Source of the DNA: CAIOYC01 sp964243985
Lineage (GTDB): Bacteria; Pseudomonadota; Alphaproteobacteria; Caulobacterales; Caulobacteraceae
Assembly: GCA_964243985.1 (NCBI GenBank)
Contig: CAXTHJ010000091.1
Location: 1-9,510, forward strand
Length of the DNA: 9,510 nt
Direction of reading: 5' to 3'
Shown here: piece by piece, positions 1 to 6,997 of the stretch
Layout of the letters: each line of letters begins with the position of its first letter
Position numbering within the stretch: the stretch's first letter is position 1
The notes under the pieces: generated by a model
Databases searched by the model: none
Told to the model about the DNA's origin: nothing
Seen by the model: only the letters and a program-made list of their open reading frames with translations
Made by a program: the position numbers and the translations under genes

Positions 1-340
1 GATCGGCCGCGCCGGGCTTCGCGACGTCCTGTCCTGGCGGCAAAGTGGCGAGGGTGGGGGCCAGGGGCTGACCATCGGGCCCAAGCCGGGTTCTGAGGGC
101 GGCGCCGACCGAGGCGGGCTTGCCGCCCTGATCCAGCGACATCTTAACCTGGGGCGCGCCGGCGTGCGGATCGCCGATAACCGAGATCAAGATTGCGCCG
201 GCTGCGAGGAACAGCAGCGCCGCCGCCCCCGCCGCCACGGCGGGATTGGCGAAAGGGTTGACTGCGCTGGAGACGGCCGCAGGCGCGCCGCCGGCCGTAG
301 CGGCCGCAGGGCGTCTGGCGAAGGTGGGCGCTTTCAACAT
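1..340 (-). CDS. Probable divergent polysaccharide deacetylase family protein, N-terminal part
   Basis: This reading frame is open on the minus strand from an ATG at 340 to the window edge (113 residues seen). The protein has a basic, Ala/Pro-rich start, then one hydrophobic segment (about residues 33-55), then GDPHAGAP and a low-complexity Pro/Ala/Gly stretch. An N-terminal membrane anchor followed by a GDPxAGxP-like motif and a disordered linker fits the divergent polysaccharide deacetylase (YibQ-like) proteins of alphaproteobacteria. The catalytic-type domain would lie outside the window, so the family call is inference. The start is uncertain: no clear ribosome-binding site precedes the ATG, and an in-frame TTG at 376 would add 12 residues. 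It lies 79 bases downstream of the secreted-protein gene on the same strand. It could instead be another single-pass envelope protein. Confidence 0.5.
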   Translation of the reverse strand, partial: MLKAPTFARRPAAATAGGAPAAVSSAVNPFANPAVAAGAAALLFLAAGAILISVIGDPHAGAPQVKMSLDQGGKPASVGAALRTRLGPDGQPLAPTLATLPPGQDVAKPGAAD

Positions 341-419
341 CAGGGCGTTGGCGATCGTGAAGGACGTCGACGCCAATGGTGAACAGATACGGTTAAGAAG
401 GGGGAAACAAACCCCGCCG

Positions 420-944
420 TCAGTCCTTCGGGCGGACAAATTCTAGATGCTGGTTCACCGTCTTTCCGGAGGGCGCGGTCAGCGTCTCGTCTATGGTCAG
501 GACACCGGTTTCCCGCACCTGGATATGGATCGCCTGCTTGGCGCCGCCCCCGAGGGTGGAGGTGAGATCGAGGGCGTGCGGCCCTGCCCGCTTCAGCACC
601 ACCGGCGCGAACACCCCCTCGACGACGATTGCGGACGTGGCGCCGCTCAATGGCGCGTCGCCGAACTCGCTGGCGTCGACCACCGCCCCGTCATGCTCCA
701 CCAGGGTCCAGGCAAAGACCGCGCCGTCGTCTTTGGTGACGTCCACGTCGGCGGCGGCGGGGGCAGGGCCGGTGATGTCCTCGGCGAAGTGCGACTTGGC
801 CGGAACCATCGTCCATCGCCCAATGAACCCCAGGGGTTGCGGTGTCTGAGCTAGAGCCGACCCGGTGCTCACGCTCAAGGCGGCAAGGCTCAGGGCGGCG
901 AAAGCCAGAACAGGCGCGGCGCGCAGAGCCAGTCGGACGGACAT
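420..944 (-). CDS. Secreted protein of unknown function with a WxxxPAKSxF motif
   Basis: The protein has 174 residues from an ATG at 944, preceded on the minus strand by GGGAG eight bases upstream. A longer frame reaches 1031, but the extra residues are basic and Cys-rich and would bury the signal peptide, so 944 is preferred. The first 32 or so residues form a signal peptide (Arg, then a long Ala/Leu/Val core, ending in ALA before QTPQP), so export to the periplasm is expected. The mature part opens with GRWTMVPAKSHF and a GPAP segment, followed by alternating polar and hydrophobic stretches that suggest a beta-rich fold, with VVLKR in the middle and EFVRP near the end. I recall the W-x-x-x-P-A-K-S-x-F start and a late G-K-x-V-N segment from small proteobacterial exported proteins without assigned function. 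No catalytic motif is seen. A ligand-binding lipocalin-like role is possible but unproven. Confidence 0.7.
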   Translation of the reverse strand: MSVRLALRAAPVLAFAALSLAALSVSTGSALAQTPQPLGFIGRWTMVPAKSHFAEDITGPAPAAADVDVTKDDGAVFAWTLVEHDGAVVDASEFGDAPLSGATSAIVVEGVFAPVVLKRAGPHALDLTSTLGGGAKQAIHIQVRETGVLTIDETLTAPSGKTVNQHLEFVRPKD

Positions 945-1086
945 GACGCAATCTCCCAAGGCGCAGACATCCCCGACGCCGCGCCTCATATCGTGACGCT
1001 CGACCCTGCGGCCAAGGCGCCGCTGCGTCAAATGCTTCGAGGCGGGCCGGCGAAGAGCTGTTCCTATTTCGTTTCAGGCGATAGCC

Positions 1087-1094
1087 GCTACATA
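1087..1094 (+). promoter_or_regulatory. Probable -10 element of a leaderless helicase transcript
   Basis: GCTACATA matches seven of eight positions of the Caulobacter housekeeping -10 consensus GCTANAWC. It ends five bases before the helicase ATG at 1100, so transcription would begin at or next to the A of the start codon. This agrees with the lack of any purine-rich ribosome-binding site there. The expected -35 region (about 1066-1073) is a poor match to TTGACG, which weakens the call. Confidence 0.4.
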
Positions 1095-1099
1095 AGCCT

Positions 1100-3970
1100 A
1101 TGCCCGCCGACTCAGGTCCCGTGATCGCCCAGGCGCCAAGCGAAACGGCGCCGACCACGCCCGTCCTCCTGCCCCCGGCTCTCGCCGTGGTTCCGGGCCC
1201 CCGCGCCGGCGTGGCGGAGGACTATGGCGAGCGGGACCTCGCCCCCGGCGCCGCGCGGCAGCTGATGCAGAAGTCCCCGGTGATCGTCGCCCACGCCAGC
1301 CTCTCGGCCCGGCGGCTGGGACTGAACGCACCGCCGCGCTCGCGGGACATCCACGACGCCTTGGAGCTATTCGCCTTCGTGCACCCCGCCAAGTTCTGCG
1401 CCCCGTCGGCTGTTGGGCTGGCGCGGGCGCTGGGCCTGCCGGAGCCCAAAGGCGCGGCAGCGCAGGCCAAGACCCTGCGGGAAGTGTGCGAGAGCCTCCT
1501 GACCGAACTGGCGGAACACCCCCGGCCCTCGCGGAAGGAGGCGCTCGCTTTGGCCGAGACGCTGCACCAGGTCGGCTGGGCGTGGGGACCGCTGGCGCTG
1601 CAGGCGCTCCGATCCAGGCCTCCAGGCCGACCGTGGCGCGGCGCGGGGCTCGACGTCTGGTCTCGCCTGCCGGAATGGGAGGAGTCCGCGCCGCTCGGCG
1701 AGCCCGGCTCCAAACCTGTCAGCCCGGAAGCTGCTCAAAAGCGTTTGGCGGAACTGCTAGTCCGCGCCGGCCTCGACGAAGCCCGCCCCACCCAAGCCAC
1801 CTTCGCCGCCGAAACCGCCTTCGCCTTCGAAGCGCGCGAGCGGGAGGGCGCGCCGCGTCTGATGCTGGCGGAGGCGGGCACCGGCGTCGGCAAGACCCTC
1901 GGCTATCTCGCGCCCGCCTCGCTCTGGGCCGAGGCGAACGGGCCGGCGGTGTGGGTCTCCACCTACACCCGCGCCCTGCAACGCCAGATCGAGCGGGAAA
2001 GCCACGCCATCTTCCCCGATCCCGAAATCCGCAAGAGCAAGGCCGTGGTGCGGAAGGGGCGTGAGAACTACCTCTGCCTGTTGAACCTCCAGGACGTGAC
2101 GCAGGGCGCCAGCCTGGGCGCGGGCGATCTGATCGGCGCCGGCCTCACCGCCCGCTGGGTGCGCGCTACCCGCGACGGCGACATGACCGGCGGCGATTTC
2201 CCTGCCTGGCTGCCGAACCTGTTCGCCATCTCCCCGGCGGCGCAGGCCGGGCCGGCCAACCTGATCGACCGGCGGGGGGAATGCGTGCACGCCGCCTGTC
2301 CCCACTACCGCACCTGCTTCGTGGAAAAGGCGATCCGCGCCTCCCGCAAAGCCGACATCGTCATCGCCAACCACGCCCTGGTGCTGACCCAAGCCGCCTT
2401 CGACGGCGCCCGCACCGCGCGGGGCAAGAAGGCCGACGGTGAGAGCGCCAGCCTGAAACGCGTGGTATTCGACGAGGGCCACCACCTGTTCGACGCCGCC
2501 GACAGCGCCTTCTCCGCCTGCCTGTCGGGCCAGGAAACGGCGGAGCTGCGTCGCTGGATACGGGGTCCGGAAGGGCGGCGGCGCGGGCGGGGATTGGAAC
2601 AGCGTCTGGGCGACCTGCTCTCCGACAACGACGCCGCCTACGCCGCCCTCGGCGACGTGGTGCGCGCCGCCGCCGCCCTCCCCAGCGAAGGCTGGTCCGG
2701 CCGCATCTCCCCCCTGCCGGACATGGACGGCTACGACATCGCGCCCCAGCCGCACGGCCCGGTGGAGAGCTTCCTGGCGGCGCTTCTCGTCCAGCTCAAA
2801 GCCCGCGCCGACCCCAAGACCGACGGGGGCATGGAGTGCGCCGCCCGCCCCACCATCGATTCGGTGAAGGAAGCCGCCGTCGACGCCGCCCGTGCTTTGG
2901 CCGCCGTCGAAGCGCCGCTCCTCGCCCTTTCCCGCGCGCTGGAAGATTTGCTGGACGACGAAGCGGACGAGCTGGCCTCCGGCGACCGGGCCAGGATCGA
3001 AGGGGCATTGCGGGGCCTCGACCGCCGCGCGCGGATGCAGCTGCCGGCCTGGCGCGCCATGCTGCAGGCTTTGCAGGACGAGGCGGACGACGCTCTTTAC
3101 GTGGATTGGTTCGAGGCGGTGTTCGCCCCCTCAAGTGAAAGATTTGGGGGCCGCGTCGCCGACGCCGCTTATCGCCGCCACTGGGTCGATCCCACCGAGC
3201 CGCTGGAAGCGGTGGTGCTGCGCCCGGCCCACGGCGTGCTGGTGACCAGCGCCACCCTGGCCGACATGTCCCACGACAGCCCCTTCGCCCTGGCGGAGAT
3301 GCGCACCGGCGCGGCGCGCCTCCCCGAGATGCCGAAGACGCTGCGGCTGGCTTCGCCGTTCGACTACGCCGCCAACGCCCGCGCCATCGTGGTCACCGAC
3401 ATCGCCCGCGACGACCCGCGCCAGGTGGCTGCCGCTATGCGCGAGCTGTTCCTGGCGGCGGGCGGCGGCGGGCTCGGCCTCTTCACCGCCATCAAGCGCC
3501 TGCGCGCCGTCTACGACAAGGCCGCCGCGCCGCTCGCCGAAAACGGCCTCGCCCTCTACGCCCAGCACGTGGACCCGCTGGAGATCGGCGCCCTGGTGGA
3601 CATCTTCCGGGCGGAGGAGGACGCGTGCCTGCTCGGCACCGACGCCGTGCGGGACGGAGTGGACGTGCCGGGCCGCTCGCTCCGCCTCCTCGCCTTCGAC
3701 CGCATTCCCTGGCCGCGCCCGGATATCCTGCACAAAACCCGCCGGGAGCGCTTCGGCGGCCGGGGCTACGACGACGCCATCGCCCGCGCCCGCATCGCGC
3801 AGGCCTTCGGCCGCCTGATCCGCCGTGCGGATGACAAGGGCGTGTTCCTGATGCTCGACGCCGCCGCGCCGACGCGGCTCTTTTCCGGTTTGCCGGAGGG
3901 GGTGGAGCTGCAGCGGATGGGACTGTTGGACGCGGTGGAGCAGGTGCAGGCTTTCCTGGCGCGGGCTTAG
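1100..3970 (+). CDS. ATP-dependent DNA helicase, DinG/XPD-type iron-sulfur superfamily 2
   Basis: This 956-residue protein is predicted to unwind DNA with 5'-3' polarity using ATP, as known for the DinG/XPD family. Motifs seen in order: Walker A AEAGTGVGKT (257-266); motif Ia STYTRALQRQ (about 287-296); four cysteines that can hold a 4Fe-4S cluster (C326, C395, C400, C406); motif II DEGHH (458-462) in place of DEAH; TSATL (716-720); motif V GTDAVRDGVDVPG (846-858); and motif VI QAFGRLIRR (901-909). The 220 or so residues before Walker A match an N-terminal region typical of the alphaproteobacterial version. Residues about 58-140 look like a decayed DnaQ-type exonuclease fold: VIVAHASLSARRL resembles the exonuclease II motif with its Asp lost. 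The gene starts with ATG and no ribosome-binding site. A short patch of unusual codons sits at 3131-3145. It is transcribed away from the secreted-protein gene and is followed by a palindromic repeat. The function is likely DNA repair or R-loop/replication conflict resolution. The exact in vivo role is not known from sequence. Confidence 0.93.
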   Translation: MPADSGPVIAQAPSETAPTTPVLLPPALAVVPGPRAGVAEDYGERDLAPGAARQLMQKSPVIVAHASLSARRLGLNAPPRSRDIHDALELFAFVHPAKFCAPSAVGLARALGLPEPKGAAAQAKTLREVCESLLTELAEHPRPSRKEALALAETLHQVGWAWGPLALQALRSRPPGRPWRGAGLDVWSRLPEWEESAPLGEPGSKPVSPEAAQKRLAELLVRAGLDEARPTQATFAAETAFAFEAREREGAPRLMLAEAGTGVGKTLGYLAPASLWAEANGPAVWVSTYTRALQRQIERESHAIFPDPEIRKSKAVVRKGRENYLCLLNLQDVTQGASLGAGDLIGAGLTARWVRATRDGDMTGGDFPAWLPNLFAISPAAQAGPANLIDRRGECVHAACPHYRTCFVEKAIRASRKADIVIANHALVLTQAAFDGARTARGKKADGESASLKRVVFDEGHHLFDAADSAFSACLSGQETAELRRWIRGPEGRRRGRGLEQRLGDLLSDNDAAYAALGDVVRAAAALPSEGWSGRISPLPDMDGYDIAPQPHGPVESFLAALLVQLKARADPKTDGGMECAARPTIDSVKEAAVDAARALAAVEAPLLALSRALEDLLDDEADELASGDRARIEGALRGLDRRARMQLPAWRAMLQALQDEADDALYVDWFEAVFAPSSERFGGRVADAAYRRHWVDPTEPLEAVVLRPAHGVLVTSATLADMSHDSPFALAEMRTGAARLPEMPKTLRLASPFDYAANARAIVVTDIARDDPRQVAAAMRELFLAAGGGGLGLFTAIKRLRAVYDKAAAPLAENGLALYAQHVDPLEIGALVDIFRAEEDACLLGTDAVRDGVDVPGRSLRLLAFDRIPWPRPDILHKTRRERFGGRGYDDAIARARIAQAFGRLIRRADDKGVFLMLDAAAPTRLFSGLPEGVELQRMGLLDAVEQVQAFLARA

Positions 3971-3992
3971 CGCAATTAAGGTTAGTCCAACG

Positions 3993-4033
3993 CTGTCATC
4001 CCGCCGTAGCGGAGCGAAGAGCCGGGATGACAG
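3993..4033. repeat. Palindromic intergenic repeat, GTCATCCCG type
   Basis: The arms CTGTCATCCCG (3993-4003) and CGGGATGACAG (4023-4033) are perfect 11-base inverted copies around a 19-base centre (ccgtagcggagcgaagagc). It begins 22 bases after the helicase stop. As RNA it would form a strong stem-loop, but no T run follows, so it is better seen as a dispersed extragenic palindrome that may also slow transcription or stabilise an mRNA end. A relative with GTCATCC...AATGAC arms is found at 9098-9133. Confidence 0.75.
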
Positions 4034-4055
4034 GATGTGTGCGCGCAGGTAGATC
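4027..4055 (+). promoter_or_regulatory. Probable housekeeping promoter of the sixA-DUF952-pyrD operon
   Basis: ATGACAG (4027-4033) resembles the -35 consensus TTGACGS, and GGTAGATC (4048-4055) matches seven of eight positions of GCTANAWC. They are separated by 14 bases (17 between the hexamers), within the usual range. The -10 box ends nine bases before the ATG at 4065, giving a leader of only a few bases. The -35 lies inside the right arm of the palindromic repeat. Confidence 0.45.
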
Positions 4056-4064
4056 AGTCTCCCC

Positions 4065-4568
4065 ATGAAACGACTGATCCTGTTCCGGCACGGCAAGACC
4101 GAGCGGCACGCGCTGTCCGGCGAGGATTTCGACCGGCGGCTGACCGTGCGCGGATGCGAGGATTCGCACCTGATGGGCAAGGTGCTGGCCGAGGCCGGGT
4201 TCGTTCCTGATCTCGTGCTGGTCTCCTCGGCCGCGCGGGCGCAGGAGACCTGGGCCGCGGTCAAGCCCGCCTTCCCCGGCGTCGCGGCCGAGGTTCGGCC
4301 CGAACTCTACAATTCCGACGAGCGCGACCTCCTGCGCGCCGCCCGCAAGGCCGACGCCCAGGCGGTGATGATCGTCGCGCACAACCCCGGAATGCACGCC
4401 CTGACCGCCGCCTTGGTGGAGGAGACGGGCGACGCCGCGCTGGAGGCCAAAATGCGCGACGGCTTCCCCACGGCGGGCATGTCGGTGTTCGATTTCGACG
4501 GCGAGCGGGTGACGGCGCGGGCCCTGTTCTTTCCCCGAGATCACGGCGGCGGCTCCTTGGATGAGTGA
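4065..4568 (+). CDS. SixA-type phosphohistidine phosphatase (histidine phosphatase family)
   Basis: This 167-residue cytoplasmic protein has the histidine phosphatase (phosphoglycerate-mutase-like) signature. RHGKTE at residues 8-13 contains the nucleophile His9 with Arg8. SSAARAQET (54-62) supplies Arg58, and VAHNPG (104-109) supplies the second His, His106. The length, and the early DFDRRLTVRG segment in place of larger insertions, fit the short SixA branch. Family members remove phosphate from phosphohistidine on phosphotransfer proteins. In E. coli SixA acts on ArcB and on the nitrogen PTS protein NPr; the partner here is unknown. The start has no good ribosome-binding site, and a promoter just upstream may give an almost leaderless mRNA. 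It is first in a tight gene run, nine bases before the DUF952 gene. A small-molecule phosphatase role cannot be excluded. Confidence 0.85.
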   Translation: MKRLILFRHGKTERHALSGEDFDRRLTVRGCEDSHLMGKVLAEAGFVPDLVLVSSAARAQETWAAVKPAFPGVAAEVRPELYNSDERDLLRAARKADAQAVMIVAHNPGMHALTAALVEETGDAALEAKMRDGFPTAGMSVFDFDGERVTARALFFPRDHGGGSLDE

Positions 4569-4577
4569 GCAAGGGCG

Positions 4578-4937
4578 ATGACCAAGGTCTACAAGATCCT
4601 GTCGCGAAGCGAATGGATGGCGGCGAAGGCCAGAGGCGTGTTTGAGGGTAGCGCCTTAGATCGGTCCGACGGCTACATCCACCTGTCCACCGCGACGCAG
4701 GCGGGCGAGACCGCGCGGCTGCACTTCAAGGGGCAGACGGACCTCGTGCTGCTGACCCTGGATGCGGAAAAGCTCAGCGATGCGATCAAGTGGGAGCCGT
4801 CCAGGGGCGGACAGCTGTTTCCCCACTTCTATGGCGTACTGAAAACTGCCGACGTGGAGGCTGAGCGCGATCTGCCGTTGAATGCCGAGGGCTGGCCCGA
4901 TCCCGGCCCGCTCGATCCAGGCGTGCTGGTCTTGTGA
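4578..4937 (+). CDS. DUF952 family protein
   Basis: This 119-residue protein matches the DUF952 pattern. It has YKIL (5-8) near the start, DGYIHLSTATQ (31-41), a TARLHFKG segment, LVLLTLDAEKL, then KWEPSRGG with FPHFYG close behind, and ends with a Pro/Asp-rich tail. The family is small, soluble and uncharacterised; its fold has been compared with glutathione-S-transferase-like or ADP-ribosyltransferase-like shapes, but no activity is established. An AAGGG sits just ahead of the ATG with short spacing. The stop overlaps the pyrD GTG by four bases, so the two are probably translationally coupled. I recall DUF952 genes beside pyrD in other alphaproteobacteria, which suggests a shared transcript, though not necessarily a shared pathway. 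Confidence 0.88.
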   Translation: MTKVYKILSRSEWMAAKARGVFEGSALDRSDGYIHLSTATQAGETARLHFKGQTDLVLLTLDAEKLSDAIKWEPSRGGQLFPHFYGVLKTADVEAERDLPLNAEGWPDPGPLDPGVLVL

Positions 4938-5962
4938 GCCTCGCCGATCTCGCCACCGTCGCGTTGCGCCAGGTCGATCCGGAGATCGCGCACGGCCTGG
5001 CGATCAAGGGGCTGAAGGCGGGGTTCGGGCCGCGCGGCAGAGCCAACGATCCGATCCTCGCCACGACCCTCGCCGGGCTGGCCCTGCCCAACTGCCTCGG
5101 CCTCGCCGCCGGGTTTGACAAGGACGGCGAAGTTCCGGACGCCATGCTGGCCGCAGGGTGCGGCTTTGTGGAGTGCGGGACGGTGACGCCGCTACCCCAG
5201 GCCGGCAACCCGCGTCCGCGCCTGTTCCGCCTGACGCCTGATCGGGCGGTGATCAACCGCATGGGCTTCAACAACACGGGGCTGGAGGCGTTCGCCGGGC
5301 GGCTGGCGGGGCGCAAGCGGCAGGGGGTCGTCGGGGCAAACCTCGGCGCCAACAAGGATGCGGTGGATCGCGCGGCGGACTATGTGGCGGGGCTGAAGCG
5401 GCTGACGGGCCTTTGCGACTACTTCACCGTCAATGTCTCCTCCCCCAACACGCCGGGCCTGCGCAATCTGCAATCCAAGGACGCCCTGGACGAACTGCTG
5501 GGCCGATTGGCGCAGGCGCGCGCTGACTTGACGCCGGTGTTCCTGAAGGTAGCGCCCGACTTGAACGACTGGGAGATTTCCGACATCGCCGAGGCGGTGA
5601 CGCGGCATGGATTCGACGGCGTCATCGTCGCCAACACCACCCTCTCGCGACCGGAGACGCTGACGTCACCCGATAAGGGTGAGACCGGCGGCCTTTCCGG
5701 CGCGCCGCTTCTGATTCTGTCCACCGACGTGCTGCGCCGGTTCCGCGAGGCGGCGCCCGCCATGACGCTGATCGGGGCGGGCGGGGTGGCGTCCGGCGCG
5801 GACGCTTATGCCAAGATCAGGGCGGGGGCGAACGCGGTGCAGCTCTACTCGGCCTTGGTTTATGAAGGGCCGGGACTGATCGGGCGAATCAAGCGGGACC
5901 TGGCGGTGCTTCTGAAAGCCAACGGCTTCGCTTCGGTGGCGGCGGCGGTGGGGAGGGGATAG
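4934..5962 (+). CDS. pyrD: Dihydroorotate dehydrogenase (quinone), class 2
   Basis: This 342-residue flavoenzyme oxidises dihydroorotate to orotate, the fourth step of pyrimidine synthesis, passing electrons through FMN to membrane quinone. Signatures seen: AAGFDKDGE (58-66), GNPRPRLFR (91-99), NRMGFNN (108-114), NVSSPNTPGLRNLQ (167-180) with the class 2 catalytic base Ser170, FLKVAPDLND (203-212) with the FMN-contacting Lys205, ANTT (233-236), GGLSG (252-256), GAGGV (281-285), and a C-terminal LYSALVYEGP. The serine in place of cysteine and the N-terminal amphipathic segment (about 1-30) mark the membrane-associated quinone-dependent class. The start is GTG inside a GTGA overlap with the DUF952 stop. 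The length is normal and no key residue is missing. Confidence 0.97.
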   Translation: MSLADLATVALRQVDPEIAHGLAIKGLKAGFGPRGRANDPILATTLAGLALPNCLGLAAGFDKDGEVPDAMLAAGCGFVECGTVTPLPQAGNPRPRLFRLTPDRAVINRMGFNNTGLEAFAGRLAGRKRQGVVGANLGANKDAVDRAADYVAGLKRLTGLCDYFTVNVSSPNTPGLRNLQSKDALDELLGRLAQARADLTPVFLKVAPDLNDWEISDIAEAVTRHGFDGVIVANTTLSRPETLTSPDKGETGGLSGAPLLILSTDVLRRFREAAPAMTLIGAGGVASGADAYAKIRAGANAVQLYSALVYEGPGLIGRIKRDLAVLLKANGFASVAAAVGRG

Positions 5963-5986
5963 AACTATCGTTCAACGGAGCCGCCC

Positions 5987-6916
5987 GTGACCATTGAACC
6001 CGTTTCCTTCAAAGCTTACGACCGCAACTTCGAGGGTTTCGCCCGTGATCTCGGCGCATCGTTCGAGCGCTACGGTTTCGCGGTGGTGGCCGATCACGAC
6101 CTGGATCAGTCGCTGGTGGACGGCGCGGCGGCCTGCACCAAGGCCTTCTTCGCCCTGCCCGAGGGAGAGAAGCTGAAATACGAGCTTCCCGGCGCGGGCG
6201 GGCAGCGGGGCTATACCCCCTTCGGTGTCGAAACCGCCAAGGGCGCCGAGCACTTCGACCTGAAGGAGTTCTGGCATACGGGGCGGGAGCTTCCTACCGG
6301 CCATCATTACCGCTCATCCATGCCGGACAATGTCTGGCCAGCAGAAATCCCGGAGTTCCGCAAATACGTTGGCGGCCTCTATGACGCGTTGGATCACCTG
6401 GGGAACCGGCTGCTGCGCGCCATCGCCCATCACCTGGAGCTGCCGCACGACTATTTCGAGCAGACCGTGCACCTCGGCAACAGCGTCCTGCGCCTCCTGC
6501 ACTATCCGCCCGCCTCCTTCGATGGACCCAACGTGCGGGCCGGGGCGCATGAGGACATCAACACCATCACCCTGCTCCTCGGCGCCGAAGAGGCGGGGTT
6601 GCAGATCCGGGAGAAGAGCGGCGACTGGCTGGACGTGAACCCGCCCGCCGGTTCGGTGGTGTGCAACATCGGCGACATGCTGCAGCGGCTGACCAACCAC
6701 GTCCTGCCCTCCACCACCCACCGGGTGGTCAATCCGGCGCCGGAGCGGCGGAGCGTGGCGCGCTACTCCATGCCCTTCTTCTTGCACTTCGCGCCGGATT
6801 TCGAGATCAGGACCTTGCCGAGCACGATCACGCCCGATCAACCGAACCGCTACCCCGGACCGATCACGGCGGAAGCGTACCTCAACCAGCGCCTGCGGGA
6901 GATCAAGCTCGCCTAG
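5987..6916 (+). CDS. Isopenicillin N synthase-like Fe(II)/2-oxoglutarate oxygenase
   Basis: This 309-residue protein belongs to the non-haem iron oxygenase superfamily. The two-domain pattern is complete: an N-terminal DIOX_N-like part with YGFAVVADHDLD (29-40) and AFFALPEGEKLKY (53-65), then the double-stranded beta-helix core. The iron ligands are His188 and Asp190 in AHEDINTITLL and His245 in TTHRV. Arg259 and Ser261 (RYS) would bind the 2-oxoglutarate carboxylate. LRLLHYPP and the C-terminal FFLHFAPDFEI are typical of bacterial and plant-like relatives. The substrate cannot be read from sequence. The name reflects the fold family and does not imply penicillin synthesis, as no cephalosporin or peptide synthetase genes are near. 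The start is GTG with CGGAG six bases upstream. It lies 24 bases after pyrD and is probably in the same operon. Confidence 0.9.
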   Translation: MTIEPVSFKAYDRNFEGFARDLGASFERYGFAVVADHDLDQSLVDGAAACTKAFFALPEGEKLKYELPGAGGQRGYTPFGVETAKGAEHFDLKEFWHTGRELPTGHHYRSSMPDNVWPAEIPEFRKYVGGLYDALDHLGNRLLRAIAHHLELPHDYFEQTVHLGNSVLRLLHYPPASFDGPNVRAGAHEDINTITLLLGAEEAGLQIREKSGDWLDVNPPAGSVVCNIGDMLQRLTNHVLPSTTHRVVNPAPERRSVARYSMPFFLHFAPDFEIRTLPSTITPDQPNRYPGPITAEAYLNQRLREIKLA

Positions 6917-6919
6917 AGC

Positions 6920-6952
6920 TTCCCGGCTGTTTCAGGCTTAAGCGTTCGGGAA
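6920..6952 (+). terminator. Weak stem-loop after the oxygenase gene
   Basis: TTCCCG (6920-6925) and CGGGAA (6947-6952) form a 6-base inverted repeat with a 21-base loop, starting three bases after the oxygenase stop. There is no T run, so it is at best a weak or Rho-assisted end. The M48-like gene starts soon after and may still be read through. Confidence 0.2.
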
Positions 6953-6997
6953 CCGGCGGCGGGTTAAGGGTGGGCGACCCCGCTCAGGAGGCGCGTC

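Noticed and set aside
400..415. Stem-loop GGGG-TTTGTTT-CCCC on the minus strand as terminator of the secreted-protein gene
   Set aside because: The stem is only four base pairs and no T run follows; too weak to call.
945..1031. Upstream extension of the secreted-protein gene to an ATG at 1031
   Set aside because: The extension puts 29 basic residues ahead of a good signal peptide, and the ATG at 944 has its own GGGAG.
1025..1031. TTGACGC on the minus strand as -35 of the secreted-protein gene
   Set aside because: The -35 match is exact, but no acceptable -10 box is found at the right distance.
1757..2755. Minus-strand open frame of 332 codons opposite the helicase
   Set aside because: Composition is Gly/Val/Ala-rich shadow of the helicase codons, whose motifs are complete on the plus strand.
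3131..4264. Long minus-strand open frame of 377 codons opposite the helicase end and sixA
   Set aside because: It crosses the helicase end, the intergenic repeat and sixA, has no recognisable motif, and follows from the G/C-biased third positions of the plus-strand genes.
6934..6967. TTAAG repeats as a CtrA binding site
   Set aside because: The half-sites are more than 20 bases apart, whereas the CtrA site is TTAA-N7-TTAA.
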